From assembly GCA_035995425.1 (NCBI GenBank), contig DASYKM010000188.1, forward strand, positions 1-33,418: a stretch of DNA of 33,418 nt, written 5' to 3'. The notes beneath the pieces are model-generated. The model was given only the letters and a program-made list of their open reading frames with translations, searched no databases and was not told where the DNA came from. Positions 1 through 7,657 of this stretch are shown one piece after another (the stretch's first letter is position 1; each line of letters starts with the position of its first letter). Source of the DNA: CADEED01 sp035995425 (lineage in GTDB: Bacteria > Pseudomonadota > Gammaproteobacteria > Steroidobacterales > Steroidobacteraceae). The position numbers and the translations under genes are program-made.

Positions 1-197
1 GTGGAAACCGGCTGTTCATGGTGATGGAGGTGGGGCCGGCGTTCTCGCTCGAGGCCAAGGCGGCCGCGGACGCGGCCGATCCCGACGTGCAGGCCTGGGA
101 GAAATTGATGTGGAAATTTCAGCGGCCGCTTCCATGGGCACAGCCCGGACAGAAATGGGTGCCCGCGGAGATGATCTATGACCTCGCGCGGCAGTAA
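1..197 (+). CDS. rhaM: L-rhamnose mutarotase, C-terminal part (5' end outside window)
   Basis: The reading frame enters from the left edge (codons begin at base 3) and ends with TAA at 195-197, giving 64 residues. The sequence resembles the C-terminal half of the L-rhamnose mutarotase family (DUF718/RhaU-RhaM). It has the GNRLFMVMEV strand, the FSLEAKAAADAADPDVQAWE helix region, and the tryptophan-rich tail around MWKFQRPLPWAQPGQKW followed by a final helix. The family interconverts the alpha and beta anomers of L-rhamnose in the cytoplasm, feeding rhamnose catabolism. No other rhamnose gene is visible, so any pathway neighbours would lie upstream. The downstream dacB gene starts 6 nt after the stop and is functionally unrelated. 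The identification rests on remembered family sequence, not a search. Confidence 0.78.
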   Translation, partial: GNRLFMVMEVGPAFSLEAKAAADAADPDVQAWEKLMWKFQRPLPWAQPGQKWVPAEMIYDLARQ

Positions 198-203
198 TCT
201 CAC

Positions 204-1625
204 ATGATGAGAGTCATGAAAACGTTCATTGCCGCCGTGATTGCGATGGCCTGCAACCTCGCCTTCGGTGCCGACCCCGTGCTGGCCGGTGCGCCGGTGC
301 CGAGTGCCTATCTCGCGCGCCTGGCGGCCATGCATATCCCCAGCGAAGCCGCGGCCGTGGTCATCAAGCCGCTCGACGGCGGCGCGCTCAGCTGGTCGGC
401 CAATGAGAACAAGGCGATGAATCCGGCGAGCACGATGAAGCTCGTCACCACCTACTCGGCGCTGCACTTGTTAGGACCGGCCTTCACGTTCCGCACCGAG
501 GTGCTGGCCGATGGTCCGGTCGTGGGTGAAGTGCTGCGCGGCGAGCTTTACGTGCGTGGCGGAGGCGACCCGGAGCTCGTCATCGAGGACCTGTGGCTGC
601 TGGTCAATCGCCTGCGCGGTTTCGGCATCCGCGAGATCCGCGGCGACCTGGTTCTCGACAAGAGTTTCTTCGAACCCATCAAGCACGATCCCGGTGAGTT
701 CGATGGGGAAGAGGGTCGCGCCTACAACGTCGGGCCTGATGCCCTGCTGGTGAACTTCAAGTCCGTCGCCATTACGCTGGTGCCCGACACGGCGGCCAAA
801 GTCGCGCGTGTCATCGTGGTTCCGGAGGTCGCCGGCATGAAAGTGCCGCGCAGCGTGCCGCTCACCGAGGGCGGCTGCGGCGACTGGCGCGGCCGTCTGC
901 AGGCGGACATCGACGACCCGATGAACGTCACGCTGCGCGGCAGCTATCCGGCGGCCTGCGGCGAGCGCGCCATCTATCTCGGCGCGCTCGAGCACACTAA
1001 CTACTTCGCCGCGGTGTTCCGCGCGTTGTGGGAGCGGCAGGGCGGCGCCTGGACCGGCAAGGTGCGCGAAGGAACGGTCGCCGCCACGGCCCGGCTCATC
1101 GCCGCGCAGGAATCGCCGCCGCTCGCCATGCTCATCCGTGACATCAACAAGTTCTCGAACAACGTGATGACCCAGCAGCTGTTCCTGACCATGGGGGCGG
1201 CTTCGGGCGAGCCCGGTAACCCCACGCGTGGCGCGGCCGCGGTGCGCGGCCTGCTGTCGGCGCGCGGCATCGAGGTGCCCGGACTGGTGCTCGAGAACGG
1301 CTGCGGGCTGTCGCGCGTCGAGCGCATCACCGTCACCACGCTCGGCAACGTGCTCAGCGATGCCTGGAAGAGCCAATGGATGCCGGAGCTCATGGCCTCG
1401 CTGCCGATATCCGGCGTGGACGGCACCATGAAGGCTCGCAATGTGCCGCCGGGTGTGGCCCACATGAAGACCGGCATGCTCGAGGACACCCGCGCCGTCG
1501 CCGGTTATGTGCTGGCGGCGAGCGGCAAGCGCTACGTGGTGGTGGCCATCATCAACCACCCCAACGCCAGTCGCGGAACTGGCGCACACGATGCCCTCAT
1601 CGAGTGGGTTTATCAGGCTGGCTAG
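204..1625 (+). CDS. dacB: D-alanyl-D-alanine carboxypeptidase/endopeptidase (PBP4 family)
   Basis: This is a 473-residue periplasmic penicillin-binding protein of peptidase family S13. It trims the terminal D-Ala from peptidoglycan stem peptides or cuts cross-links. An N-terminal signal peptide (hydrophobic residues about 7-22) precedes the mature protein. All three active-site motifs are present in order: SxxK as STMK (Ser76, Lys79), SxN as SNN (318-320) and KTG (422-424). The long insert between the first two motifs is typical of PBP4 and absent from smaller DD-peptidases. Length matches the family (about 470-480). ATG codons lie at 204, 207 and 216. The last has a GAGAG just upstream and would give a more conventional signal peptide, so the true start may be 216. 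The gene sits alone between a rhamnose mutarotase and a G3E GTPase, with no obvious functional link to either. Confidence 0.93.
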   Translation: MMRVMKTFIAAVIAMACNLAFGADPVLAGAPVPSAYLARLAAMHIPSEAAAVVIKPLDGGALSWSANENKAMNPASTMKLVTTYSALHLLGPAFTFRTEVLADGPVVGEVLRGELYVRGGGDPELVIEDLWLLVNRLRGFGIREIRGDLVLDKSFFEPIKHDPGEFDGEEGRAYNVGPDALLVNFKSVAITLVPDTAAKVARVIVVPEVAGMKVPRSVPLTEGGCGDWRGRLQADIDDPMNVTLRGSYPAACGERAIYLGALEHTNYFAAVFRALWERQGGAWTGKVREGTVAATARLIAAQESPPLAMLIRDINKFSNNVMTQQLFLTMGAASGEPGNPTRGAAAVRGLLSARGIEVPGLVLENGCGLSRVERITVTTLGNVLSDAWKSQWMPELMASLPISGVDGTMKARNVPPGVAHMKTGMLEDTRAVAGYVLAASGKRYVVVAIINHPNASRGTGAHDALIEWVYQAG

Positions 1626-1638
1626 GGGTCCAAGCCCC

Positions 1639-1644
1639 TATAAT
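1639..1644 (+). promoter_or_regulatory. Perfect -10 element immediately before the G3E GTPase gene
   Basis: TATAAT lies at 1639-1644, only 8 nt before the ATG at 1653. A start of transcription 7-9 nt downstream would fall at about 1651-1653, on or next to the start codon. There is no Shine-Dalgarno sequence in the interval, so a leaderless or nearly leaderless mRNA is likely. No good -35 hexamer is present at the usual distance. A short AGGGG/CCCCT inverted repeat (1624-1639) overlaps its upstream edge. Confidence 0.55.
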
Positions 1645-1652
1645 TCGGCCCC

Positions 1653-3086
1653 ATGTCAGTCACACCTTCACGTGTACCGGTCACGGTACTCACGGGCTTC
1701 CTTGGCTCGGGAAAAACCACGCTCCTGAACCGCATCCTCAGCGAGAAACACGGCAAGCGCATCGCCGTCATCGAAAACGAATTCGGTGAGGTCGGCGTCG
1801 ACCACCAGCTGGTGATCGGTGCCGAAGAGGAGCTGTTCGAGACCAACAACGGCTGCATCTGCTGCACGGTGCGCGGCGACCTCATCCGCATCCTCGGCCA
1901 GCTCATGAAGCGGCGCGACAAGTTCGACTACATCATCATCGAAACCACCGGCATGGCCGATCCGGGCCCGGTGGCGCAGACGTTTTTCCTCGACGATGAG
2001 CTGAAGAGCCAGTTCTCGCTGGATGCCATCGTGACGATGGTCGACGCCAAACACTTCGAGCAGCACGTCGATGAGCTCAACGAGCCGGCCGAGCAGGTGG
2101 CCTTCGCGGACCTCGTGCTGCTCAACAAGACCGATCTCGTCGATGCCACGACGCTCGAGCGCATCGAGAGCCGCATCCGCGGCATCAACGGCACGGCCAA
2201 GATCCTGCGCACAAAAAATGCGGACGCGCCCATCGACCGGGTGCTCAACGTCGGCGCTTTCGATCTGCAGCGCGCGCTCACCGTGGATGCCACGTTCCTC
2301 GAGCCCGAGTATCCGTTCGAGTGGGGCGGCGTGTACCAGCTCACGCCCGGCGACTATCTACTCAAGACGGCCGGCGAGCACGATCACAGCGAACACGAGC
2401 ACGGGCACGCTCACCACGGGCATGACCACGGCCACGACCATGACGAGCACAATCACGATCACGATCACGAGGGGCACACGCACGAAGATCTCGACATCGT
2501 CGTGCTGCCGCTCACCGCCGCCACCCCGGCCGCGCTCGAGGCGGCCATCGAAGCGGCGGTGCGCGCGTTCGCCGAGCCCGCCACCGTGGTTGCCTGCCAC
2601 GCGGCGCTCGATGCGGCGCCGTCACACAATGCCCTTGACCTCTCGCATCCGGGCGCGGATTTCAAACTGACCATCGACGAGGCCGGCGCCTATGCGTTGT
2701 TCTGCGAGCATCATCCGCTCGAGTTCGGTCTGCATCTCGTCGGCCAGCGGCCGGCGGCCGAGCGCAGGTTCGCTTCGCATCATCACGAAGACGACATCAG
2801 CTCGATCGGCATCAGCGACCCGCGGCCGCTCGATCCCACCAGGCTCAACCAGTGGCTCGACTATCTACTCAAGACTCGCGGCCAGGACATCTTCCGCATG
2901 AAAGGTGTGCTCAACGTGAAAGGCGAGGATCGTCGCCAGGTGTTCCACGGCGTGCACATGATGTTCGATGCGCAGGCGGAGCGCCCGTGGGGCAACACGC
3001 CGCGCATGAACAGCCTGGTGTTCATCGGCCGCGGTCTCGACCGCGCCGAGCTCGAAGCTGGATTCGAATCCGCGGTTGCGAAGTAA
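1653..3086 (+). CDS. G3E-family (COG0523/CobW-like) metallochaperone GTPase with His-rich loop
   Basis: This 477-residue cytoplasmic P-loop GTPase belongs to the COG0523 branch of the G3E family, whose members insert or deliver metals, often Zn2+, to client proteins. Visible motifs are the Walker A GFLGSGKT (15-22), the metal-binding CxCC (Cys68, Cys70, Cys71, in NGCICC), the guanine-specificity motif NKTD (158-161) and a CobW_C domain in the last third. Between the two domains is a histidine/aspartate-rich stretch (about 243-277) containing 17 histidines, a likely metal-storage or sensing loop. The protein is longer than typical members (about 320-400), partly because of this loop. It is followed without a gap by the WD40 gene (TAA then ATG), so the two are probably co-translated. 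The substrate metal (Zn, Co, Ni) cannot be read from sequence. No Zur-like operator was recognised upstream. Confidence 0.9.
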   Translation: MSVTPSRVPVTVLTGFLGSGKTTLLNRILSEKHGKRIAVIENEFGEVGVDHQLVIGAEEELFETNNGCICCTVRGDLIRILGQLMKRRDKFDYIIIETTGMADPGPVAQTFFLDDELKSQFSLDAIVTMVDAKHFEQHVDELNEPAEQVAFADLVLLNKTDLVDATTLERIESRIRGINGTAKILRTKNADAPIDRVLNVGAFDLQRALTVDATFLEPEYPFEWGGVYQLTPGDYLLKTAGEHDHSEHEHGHAHHGHDHGHDHDEHNHDHDHEGHTHEDLDIVVLPLTAATPAALEAAIEAAVRAFAEPATVVACHAALDAAPSHNALDLSHPGADFKLTIDEAGAYALFCEHHPLEFGLHLVGQRPAAERRFASHHHEDDISSIGISDPRPLDPTRLNQWLDYLLKTRGQDIFRMKGVLNVKGEDRRQVFHGVHMMFDAQAERPWGNTPRMNSLVFIGRGLDRAELEAGFESAVAK

Positions 3087-4127
3087 ATGGCCGCGAAGCA
3101 ATCGCTGTCGTTCGCGCTGGAGCCGCGCGCCACGGCGGCATTCGACGATTACGTGGTCGACTGCGCCTGGGCACGCGACGGCAAGTCGGTGGCGATCGCC
3201 GGCGGCGAAGGCAAGGTGGCCCTGGCGCGCGCGGACGGCGACACGCTCGAGCTCGAAGTGATCGGCGAACATTTGTTAGGCACGCTGTGCGTCGCCTGGC
3301 GGCCGCACGCGGACTCGTTCGCCACCTCGGGCCAGGATGGCGCGGTGGCACTCTGGGACGCGGCGACCGGCAAGGAGCTCAAGCGCTGGAAGCCCGCTCC
3401 CACGCCCACCCAGTCACTGAGCTTCACACCGGGTGGTGAGGCGTTCGCGACGGCCGCGGGCAAGGTCGTCACCCTGTGGTCCGCGCTCGGCGAAAAGATC
3501 CACGCATTTGCGCCGGCGGCCACCTCGGCGGTGGCGCTGGCATTCGATCGGCCCGGCACCGATCTCGGGGTTGCCCTGAACGGTGAGATCGCGGTGCACC
3601 GCATCGAAAATTCCCGCTACGAAACCCGCCGCTACAAGTGGCCGGCCGCCTGCCTCACGGTAAACTTCAGCGGCAATGGAAGATTTCTCGCAAGTGGCAT
3701 GGCTGATGGTTCACTGCACTTCTGGAATCGCTCGACCGGAAAAGATTCACAGATGCGCGGCTACGACGGCAGGCTCGAGCTGGTGGGATGGAGCGACAAC
3801 AGCCGCTATCTCGCCTCGAGCGCGGGCAACGAGGTCGTGCTGTGGGACTTCAGCGGCAAAGGACCGGAAGGCACCAAACCCATCGTGTTGAACGGTCACA
3901 CAGAACGCGTCGACAGCTTCGCCTGGCAACCGGGTGGCGAGCACTTCGTCACGGCCGGGCGCGACTGGCGCCTGACTTTGTGGCGGCCGGCCAAAGCCAG
4001 CCAGCCCATCGACGTGCAGATGCTCGACTCGGAAATCAGCGTGGTGCGGTGGTCGCCCGACGGCAAGCGCGTGGTGGTGGGCGAGAAGCAGGGCCGTGTC
4101 AGCGTGTTCGAGCTGGTGGCGCGATGA
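3087..4127 (+). CDS. WD40 repeat beta-propeller protein
   Basis: This 346-residue protein has no signal peptide or membrane segment, so it is probably cytoplasmic. It is built of repeated units of about 40 residues whose ends carry WD-like dipeptides and neighbours, for example VALWDAATGKELKRW, VVLWDFSGKG and LTLWRPA. The GH-like starts are partly degenerate. Six to seven blades can be counted roughly by eye, a complete propeller. WD40 propellers are usually protein-interaction platforms, and nothing indicates an enzymatic role. It starts directly after the stop of the G3E GTPase and overlaps the next gene by 4 nt (ATGA), so the three genes form one translationally coupled unit. A role as scaffold or partner for the GTPase or its metal client is inferred from this context only. 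Confidence 0.85.
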   Translation: MAAKQSLSFALEPRATAAFDDYVVDCAWARDGKSVAIAGGEGKVALARADGDTLELEVIGEHLLGTLCVAWRPHADSFATSGQDGAVALWDAATGKELKRWKPAPTPTQSLSFTPGGEAFATAAGKVVTLWSALGEKIHAFAPAATSAVALAFDRPGTDLGVALNGEIAVHRIENSRYETRRYKWPAACLTVNFSGNGRFLASGMADGSLHFWNRSTGKDSQMRGYDGRLELVGWSDNSRYLASSAGNEVVLWDFSGKGPEGTKPIVLNGHTERVDSFAWQPGGEHFVTAGRDWRLTLWRPAKASQPIDVQMLDSEISVVRWSPDGKRVVVGEKQGRVSVFELVAR

Positions 4128-4705
4128 CGGTCGAGCTTCGCGACCTGGCGCCGGATGAACGCAAGGAAGTGCAGCAGCGCTTCGACCTGCTCGCCAGCAA
4201 GCGCTTCGCGCCTTCACCGAAGAAGCCGCGCCATGAGGTCTGGTGGCCCAAGGCGCCGCTCGATGGACGCGCGTTTCCCGAAGGCATTCTTCCGCCCGAG
4301 GGCGACGACGCCTTCAACGAGTCGGTGCGCCTGCTCGGATTTCTCAATGGCGTATGCGGCGGTGAGTTCTACATAGCCAATCTCAGTGCACCGCGGCCGC
4401 ACTTTCGGCACACCGGAAAGCTCGACGCCGAGCTCGCGCGCTGGATCAAGACGCGCCTGGTGTCGAACCCGACCTGCCTGCTGGCCTCGACGCTCGACGT
4501 CTTTCTGATCGTCGACTCGCAGATGAACTATTCCGTGATCGGCGGCCCGACCGAAGTCATCGAGAAATTCGAACAGCGTTTCGGCGGCGCGCAGGCCCTG
4601 CAGGGCAACTTCGCCAATTTCGTCGCGCAGATGCGCGTGGGTTCGGGCATCGACGATGTGAAGTGGGCGCAGGACTATCTACAGAAGTGGTCCGGCTGGC
4701 TGTAG
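4124..4705 (+). CDS. Conserved-looking protein of unknown function, third gene of the GTPase/WD40 unit
   Basis: This is a 193-residue soluble protein that I do not recognise. The start is the ATG at 4124, overlapping the WD40 stop as ATGA. A longer in-frame extension upstream exists but runs inside the WD40 gene and has shadow-ORF composition. The protein is rich in charged and aromatic residues, with no signal peptide, transmembrane helix or cysteine pair. Tryptophans cluster near 40 and at the C-terminus, which ends in a WSGWL motif. Its mixed alpha/beta character and a central segment near LDVFLIVDSQMNYSVIGGPT suggest a compact fold. The tight coupling to the WD40 and G3E GTPase genes is the only functional hint. 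Its stop codon directly abuts the stop of the convergent glycosyltransferase gene. Confidence 0.75.
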   Translation: MTVELRDLAPDERKEVQQRFDLLASKRFAPSPKKPRHEVWWPKAPLDGRAFPEGILPPEGDDAFNESVRLLGFLNGVCGGEFYIANLSAPRPHFRHTGKLDAELARWIKTRLVSNPTCLLASTLDVFLIVDSQMNYSVIGGPTEVIEKFEQRFGGAQALQGNFANFVAQMRVGSGIDDVKWAQDYLQKWSGWL

Positions 4706-5863
4706 CTATTGCGTCGACGTCTCGGCTCGCGCCAGTCCTTCGGCGCCCGCCGGCACGCGGCGCGCGGCCACGGCCGACTGGTAGCGCGCCATGATCGCCT
4801 GCAGTGCCCGCGACCAGCTGTAGTTAGATACCACGTGGCGGCGCGCGGCGGCGCCGACCGCCGCGAGATCGCGCCGGTACAGGCCTTCGACCGCCGCCGC
4901 GAGGTTCGCCGCCGTCACGTTCGCATCCGCATGCGGCTCGGCCAGGGCGCCGACCTTCTCGTCGACCAGCTCCGGAATGGCGCCGGCGCGCATCGCGACC
5001 ACCGGCCGGCCGCAGGCCATGGCCTCGAGCACGACCAGGCCAAAAGTTTCGTGGGTGCCGGCGTGGACGAAGGCGTCGGCGGAGGCGAAGTAGCTCGCGA
5101 GCGTGCGATTGTCGCGGCAGTAGGGGATGCGCGTGATGTTGCCTTCGCGCGCCGCCTCGCCGCCGCCGATGAGCAGCAGATGATAGGGAGTGCCCAGCTT
5201 CGCGAATGCCGCGGTCAATACCGGAATGTTCTTTTCCGCCGAGAATCGTCCGGCGAACACCAGCAGGCGCGTGCCGCGCGGCAAATTGAGCTCGGCGCAA
5301 AGGTCACGGCCGCGCCGTTCGGGACTGAAGGTGTCGATGTCGACACCCAGCGGCTGACAGGTGGCCTGCGTCACGCCGATGCCGTGCAGGTAGTCGCACA
5401 TGTAACGGCTGGGGGCGAGCACGTGGTCACAGCGCTGGTAGGTAAGGCGGATATACCACTCGATGAATCTTTGCACGGCTTTTCCCAGCCGCCGGCCGGC
5501 GAGCTGCGGAAAATTCGAATGGTAGAACGCGATGAGCGGAATGCCGCGGCGGCGCGCGACGCTGGCGGCGGCCCAGGCCGGATGGAAGGCGTCGCCGATC
5601 TCGATGAGATCCGGATCGAGCGCGTCGATGGCGCGCGACCAGCGCAGCGGATTCAGCGGCAGCCGGTAGTTGAATGAGCCGGGCACCAGGGAGCCGGCGA
5701 CCGTGGAGATGTCGCCGGGCGAATGCGTGCGGTTCTCCCCCGGCACCAGCAAGCTGTGGCGCCAGCTGGTATGCGCGTGCATCCACTCGTGCTTGGCTAA
5801 CAGGTAGCGCTTCACTCCGCCGCTGGTGGGCGAGTAAAAGAGAGTGGCGTCGACTACGTGCAT
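4706..5863 (-). CDS. Glycosyltransferase family 4 (GT-B fold)
   Basis: This 385-residue cytoplasmic or membrane-associated glycosyltransferase transfers a sugar from a nucleotide-sugar donor, retaining anomeric configuration as in GT4. The N-terminal acceptor domain has the SGGVKRY glycine loop (about 14-20). The C-terminal donor domain shows the AGRFSAEKN motif (Arg206, Lys211) and the E-x7-E signature HETFGLVVLEAMACG (Glu272, Glu280) followed by GAIPELV. Length is normal for GT4. The acceptor and donor cannot be deduced. Mannosyl- or glucosyl-transfer to lipid or polysaccharide is typical of close-looking relatives. It is a single-gene unit, convergent with the gene on its left (stop codons abut at 4705/4706) and divergent from the M20 gene at 5940, sharing a 76-bp intergenic region. 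A purine-rich AAGAAGAAA lies just upstream of its ATG. Confidence 0.88.
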   Translation of the reverse strand: MHVVDATLFYSPTSGGVKRYLLAKHEWMHAHTSWRHSLLVPGENRTHSPGDISTVAGSLVPGSFNYRLPLNPLRWSRAIDALDPDLIEIGDAFHPAWAAASVARRRGIPLIAFYHSNFPQLAGRRLGKAVQRFIEWYIRLTYQRCDHVLAPSRYMCDYLHGIGVTQATCQPLGVDIDTFSPERRGRDLCAELNLPRGTRLLVFAGRFSAEKNIPVLTAAFAKLGTPYHLLLIGGGEAAREGNITRIPYCRDNRTLASYFASADAFVHAGTHETFGLVVLEAMACGRPVVAMRAGAIPELVDEKVGALAEPHADANVTAANLAAAVEGLYRRDLAAVGAAARRHVVSNYSWSRALQAIMARYQSAVAARRVPAGAEGLARAETSTQ

Positions 5864-5939
5864 TGGTTCGTTTCTTCTTGCTGTGCCTAGTATCCGGGCG
5901 TTGCAGTACTGCGACCAGTCAGCGCAGACTGGGTTCCCG

Positions 5940-7235
5940 ATGTCGACTTACACCTACAAACTGCTACCGTGGGTAGCGCTCGCGATGCTTTGGGTTTCAC
6001 CGGCGTTGCCCGCCGATCTCGAAGCCGAGCTCAAGGCGATCGATTCCAAAGTCATTGCCTGGCGTCGGGATTTTCACCAAAACCCGGAGCTTTCCAACCG
6101 CGAAGTGCGCACATCGGGGATCGTCGCGGAGCATCTGAAGAGACTGGGTCTCGAAGTCGAAACCGGCATCGCGAGGACCGGCGTGGTGGCATTGCTGAAG
6201 ACCGGCAAACCGGGCCCGACCATCGCCATTCGGGCCGATATGGATGCCCTGCCAGTCGTCGAGCGCACCGACGTGCCGTTCAAATCGGTGGCCAAGTCTA
6301 GCTACCGCGGCGAAGAAGTGGGGGTCATGCATGCCTGCGGGCACGACTCGCACACCGCCATTCTCATGGGTCTGGCCGAAGTGCTGGTCAAGTCGAAGGG
6401 CAGGCTGCGCGGCAACGTGCTGTTCATCTTCCAGCCCGCCGAAGAGGGTGCGCCGCCGGGAGAAGTGGGCGGCGCATCGGAGATGCTCAAGGCCGGCATC
6501 TTCGAGAAATACAAACCCGAGGTCGCGTTCGGTCTGCACGTCTGGGCGTCGCTCAACACGGGCCAGATCGGCTACCGCTCCGGCCCTTTCATGGCCGACT
6601 CGCAGGGCTGGAGAGTCGTGGTGAATGGCCGGCAGACCCACGGGTCGCGTCCGTGGCAGGGCGTCGATCCGATCGTGGTGTCGGCGCAGATCGTCAACGC
6701 CATGCAGACCATCGTCAGCCGCCAGGTCGACATCACGCAGAACCCCGCCGTCGTGTCCGTCGGCATCATCAAGGGCGGTGTGCGCAACAACATCATTCCG
6801 GACACGGTCGAGATGATCGGCACCATCCGCACCTTCGATCCCAAGCAGAAGCAGCAGATCCTCGATTCGATGAAGCGCCTCGTCGAAAACACCGCGCAGG
6901 CAAATGGCGCGACCGCGACCGTCGATTTCGAGTCGTACTACAACCCGGTGACCTACAACGATCCGAAGCTCACGGAACGTGTGCTGCCCAGCCTGCGCAG
7001 GGTCGCCGGTGCCGGGAACGTCAACGAAATCGCCTTGATCACCGGCGCCGAAGACTTCGCCTACTACGGGCAGAAAATCCCGGCGTTCTTCTTCATGGTC
7101 GGCGTGACACCGAAAGGCACCGACGTGCTCACCGCGCCGGCTAACCACTCGCCGCTGTTCTACCTGGACGAAACCGCGCTGCCGCTCGCGACGCGGGCAA
7201 TGGCCGCCGTCGCCACCGACTACCTCATGAAGTGA
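5940..7235 (+). CDS. Exported M20-family metallopeptidase / amidohydrolase
   Basis: This 431-residue M20D-type amidohydrolase resembles hippurate hydrolase and IAA-amino-acid hydrolases, which cleave an amide bond of N-acyl amino acids with a two-metal site. Metal and catalytic motifs are visible: RADMDALPVVE (98-108), HACGHDSHTA (131-140, with Cys133 and His135), PAEEG (166-170, general base Glu) and the C-terminal GAEDFAYYG. The dimerisation domain lies in between, around GSRPWQGVDPI. The ATG at 5940 gives an N-terminal hydrophobic signal peptide ending near LPA (about residue 25), so the enzyme is probably periplasmic, unlike most cytoplasmic M20D enzymes. An in-frame ATG at 5844 would overlap the divergent glycosyltransferase start and destroy the signal peptide. 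The gene is followed at once by a perfect 29-bp inverted repeat. Substrate is unknown. Confidence 0.92.
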   Translation: MSTYTYKLLPWVALAMLWVSPALPADLEAELKAIDSKVIAWRRDFHQNPELSNREVRTSGIVAEHLKRLGLEVETGIARTGVVALLKTGKPGPTIAIRADMDALPVVERTDVPFKSVAKSSYRGEEVGVMHACGHDSHTAILMGLAEVLVKSKGRLRGNVLFIFQPAEEGAPPGEVGGASEMLKAGIFEKYKPEVAFGLHVWASLNTGQIGYRSGPFMADSQGWRVVVNGRQTHGSRPWQGVDPIVVSAQIVNAMQTIVSRQVDITQNPAVVSVGIIKGGVRNNIIPDTVEMIGTIRTFDPKQKQQILDSMKRLVENTAQANGATATVDFESYYNPVTYNDPKLTERVLPSLRRVAGAGNVNEIALITGAEDFAYYGQKIPAFFFMVGVTPKGTDVLTAPANHSPLFYLDETALPLATRAMAAVATDYLMK

Positions 7236-7328
7236 GGTGGTACCGGGTTGGGATTCTCGTGATTCCACTGGCGCCCGGGCGTACCGACCGGCTCTCGTCA
7301 ATCACGAGAATCCCAACCCGGTACCACC
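7236..7328. repeat. Perfect 29-bp inverted repeat with 35-nt loop
   Basis: The left arm 7236-7264 and the right arm 7300-7328 are exact reverse complements over 29 bp. Each carries a GGTACC site near its outer end and GGATTCTCGTGATT (or its complement) on the inside. The loop is 7265-7299. The left arm begins on the base after the M20 stop codon, and the right arm ends 2 nt from the stop of the tiny opposite-strand ORF. There is no U-tract on either side, so it is not a classical intrinsic terminator. It could still act as a bidirectional transcription stop or mRNA-protecting hairpin between convergent genes, or be a REP/MITE-like mobile remnant. No second copy occurs in the window. Confidence 0.9.
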
Positions 7329-7329
7329 C

Positions 7330-7470
7330 CTAAGCGCCGGCCCCGGCGGCCGCTTCATGCCGATTCGTGTAACGGATGCCGAGCACGAGACCGCCGCCTA
7401 TGACCCCTGCGGCAACGCCGGCGGTGATGAAAGTACGACGGTCGAAACCCGCGGCTGACTTGCCGTTCAT
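7330..7470 (-). CDS. Small Tat-signal / single-TM ORF, possibly a truncated remnant
   Basis: This 46-residue ORF opens with an ATG at 7470 preceded by a good Shine-Dalgarno GGAG 6 nt upstream. It contains a twin-arginine signal (FDRRTFITAG) followed by a glycine-rich hydrophobic stretch (VAAGVIGGGLVLGIRY), and then stops. Such an N-terminus is typical of Tat-exported redox enzymes. The GGGLVLGIR segment recalls the beginnings of isoquinoline-1-oxidoreductase/aldehyde-oxidase beta subunits (recollection, not a search). No catalytic domain follows. The ORF ends 2 nt from the 29-bp inverted repeat, which could mark a deletion point. It could instead be a genuine small membrane peptide. An in-frame ATG 15 codons earlier (7515) lacks comparable support. 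Confidence 0.45.
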   Translation of the reverse strand: MNGKSAAGFDRRTFITAGVAAGVIGGGLVLGIRYTNRHEAAAGAGA

Positions 7471-7612
7471 GGCGCGCTCCGGATGCGCCGATGTCAAGGT
7501 ATGCCCGCCGTGCAATTGGATTTTTTCGGCGCCGTGGCCGCGGTGCGCTCGACCTGGCTCGAAACTCGATCTTGCCGACTTGCGTGCAATAGCCCGTGAC
7601 TGATCGAACGCC

Positions 7613-7618
7613 TAGAAT
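7613..7618 (+). promoter_or_regulatory. Candidate -10 element for the translocase-like gene
   Basis: TAGAAT at 7613-7618 lies 39 nt before the ATG at 7658. It would give a leader of roughly 33 nt carrying the AAGGA ribosome-binding site at 7648-7652. No convincing -35 hexamer is seen 16-19 nt upstream. A similar TAGAAT without a -35 precedes mdh. Confidence 0.35.
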
Positions 7619-7657
7619 GACCGCCCGCCTAGCAAAGCCCGCAATCCAAGGACCCAG

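Noticed and set aside
1624..1639. AGGGG/CCCCT hairpin after dacB as a terminator
   Set aside because: The stem is 5 bp, no U-run follows, and it overlaps the -10 element of the next gene.
2387..2480. Simple-sequence CAC/GAC-rich repeat
   Set aside because: It is the coding sequence of the histidine-rich metal loop in the G3E GTPase, not an independent repeat.
5997..7301. Minus-strand open frame (434 codons) opposite the M20 gene
   Set aside because: It is antisense to an enzyme with all catalytic motifs and has shadow-frame composition.
7492..7497. Perfect TTGACA on the minus strand before the small Tat ORF
   Set aside because: The matching -10 position would overlap the start codon and has no -10-like sequence; probably chance.
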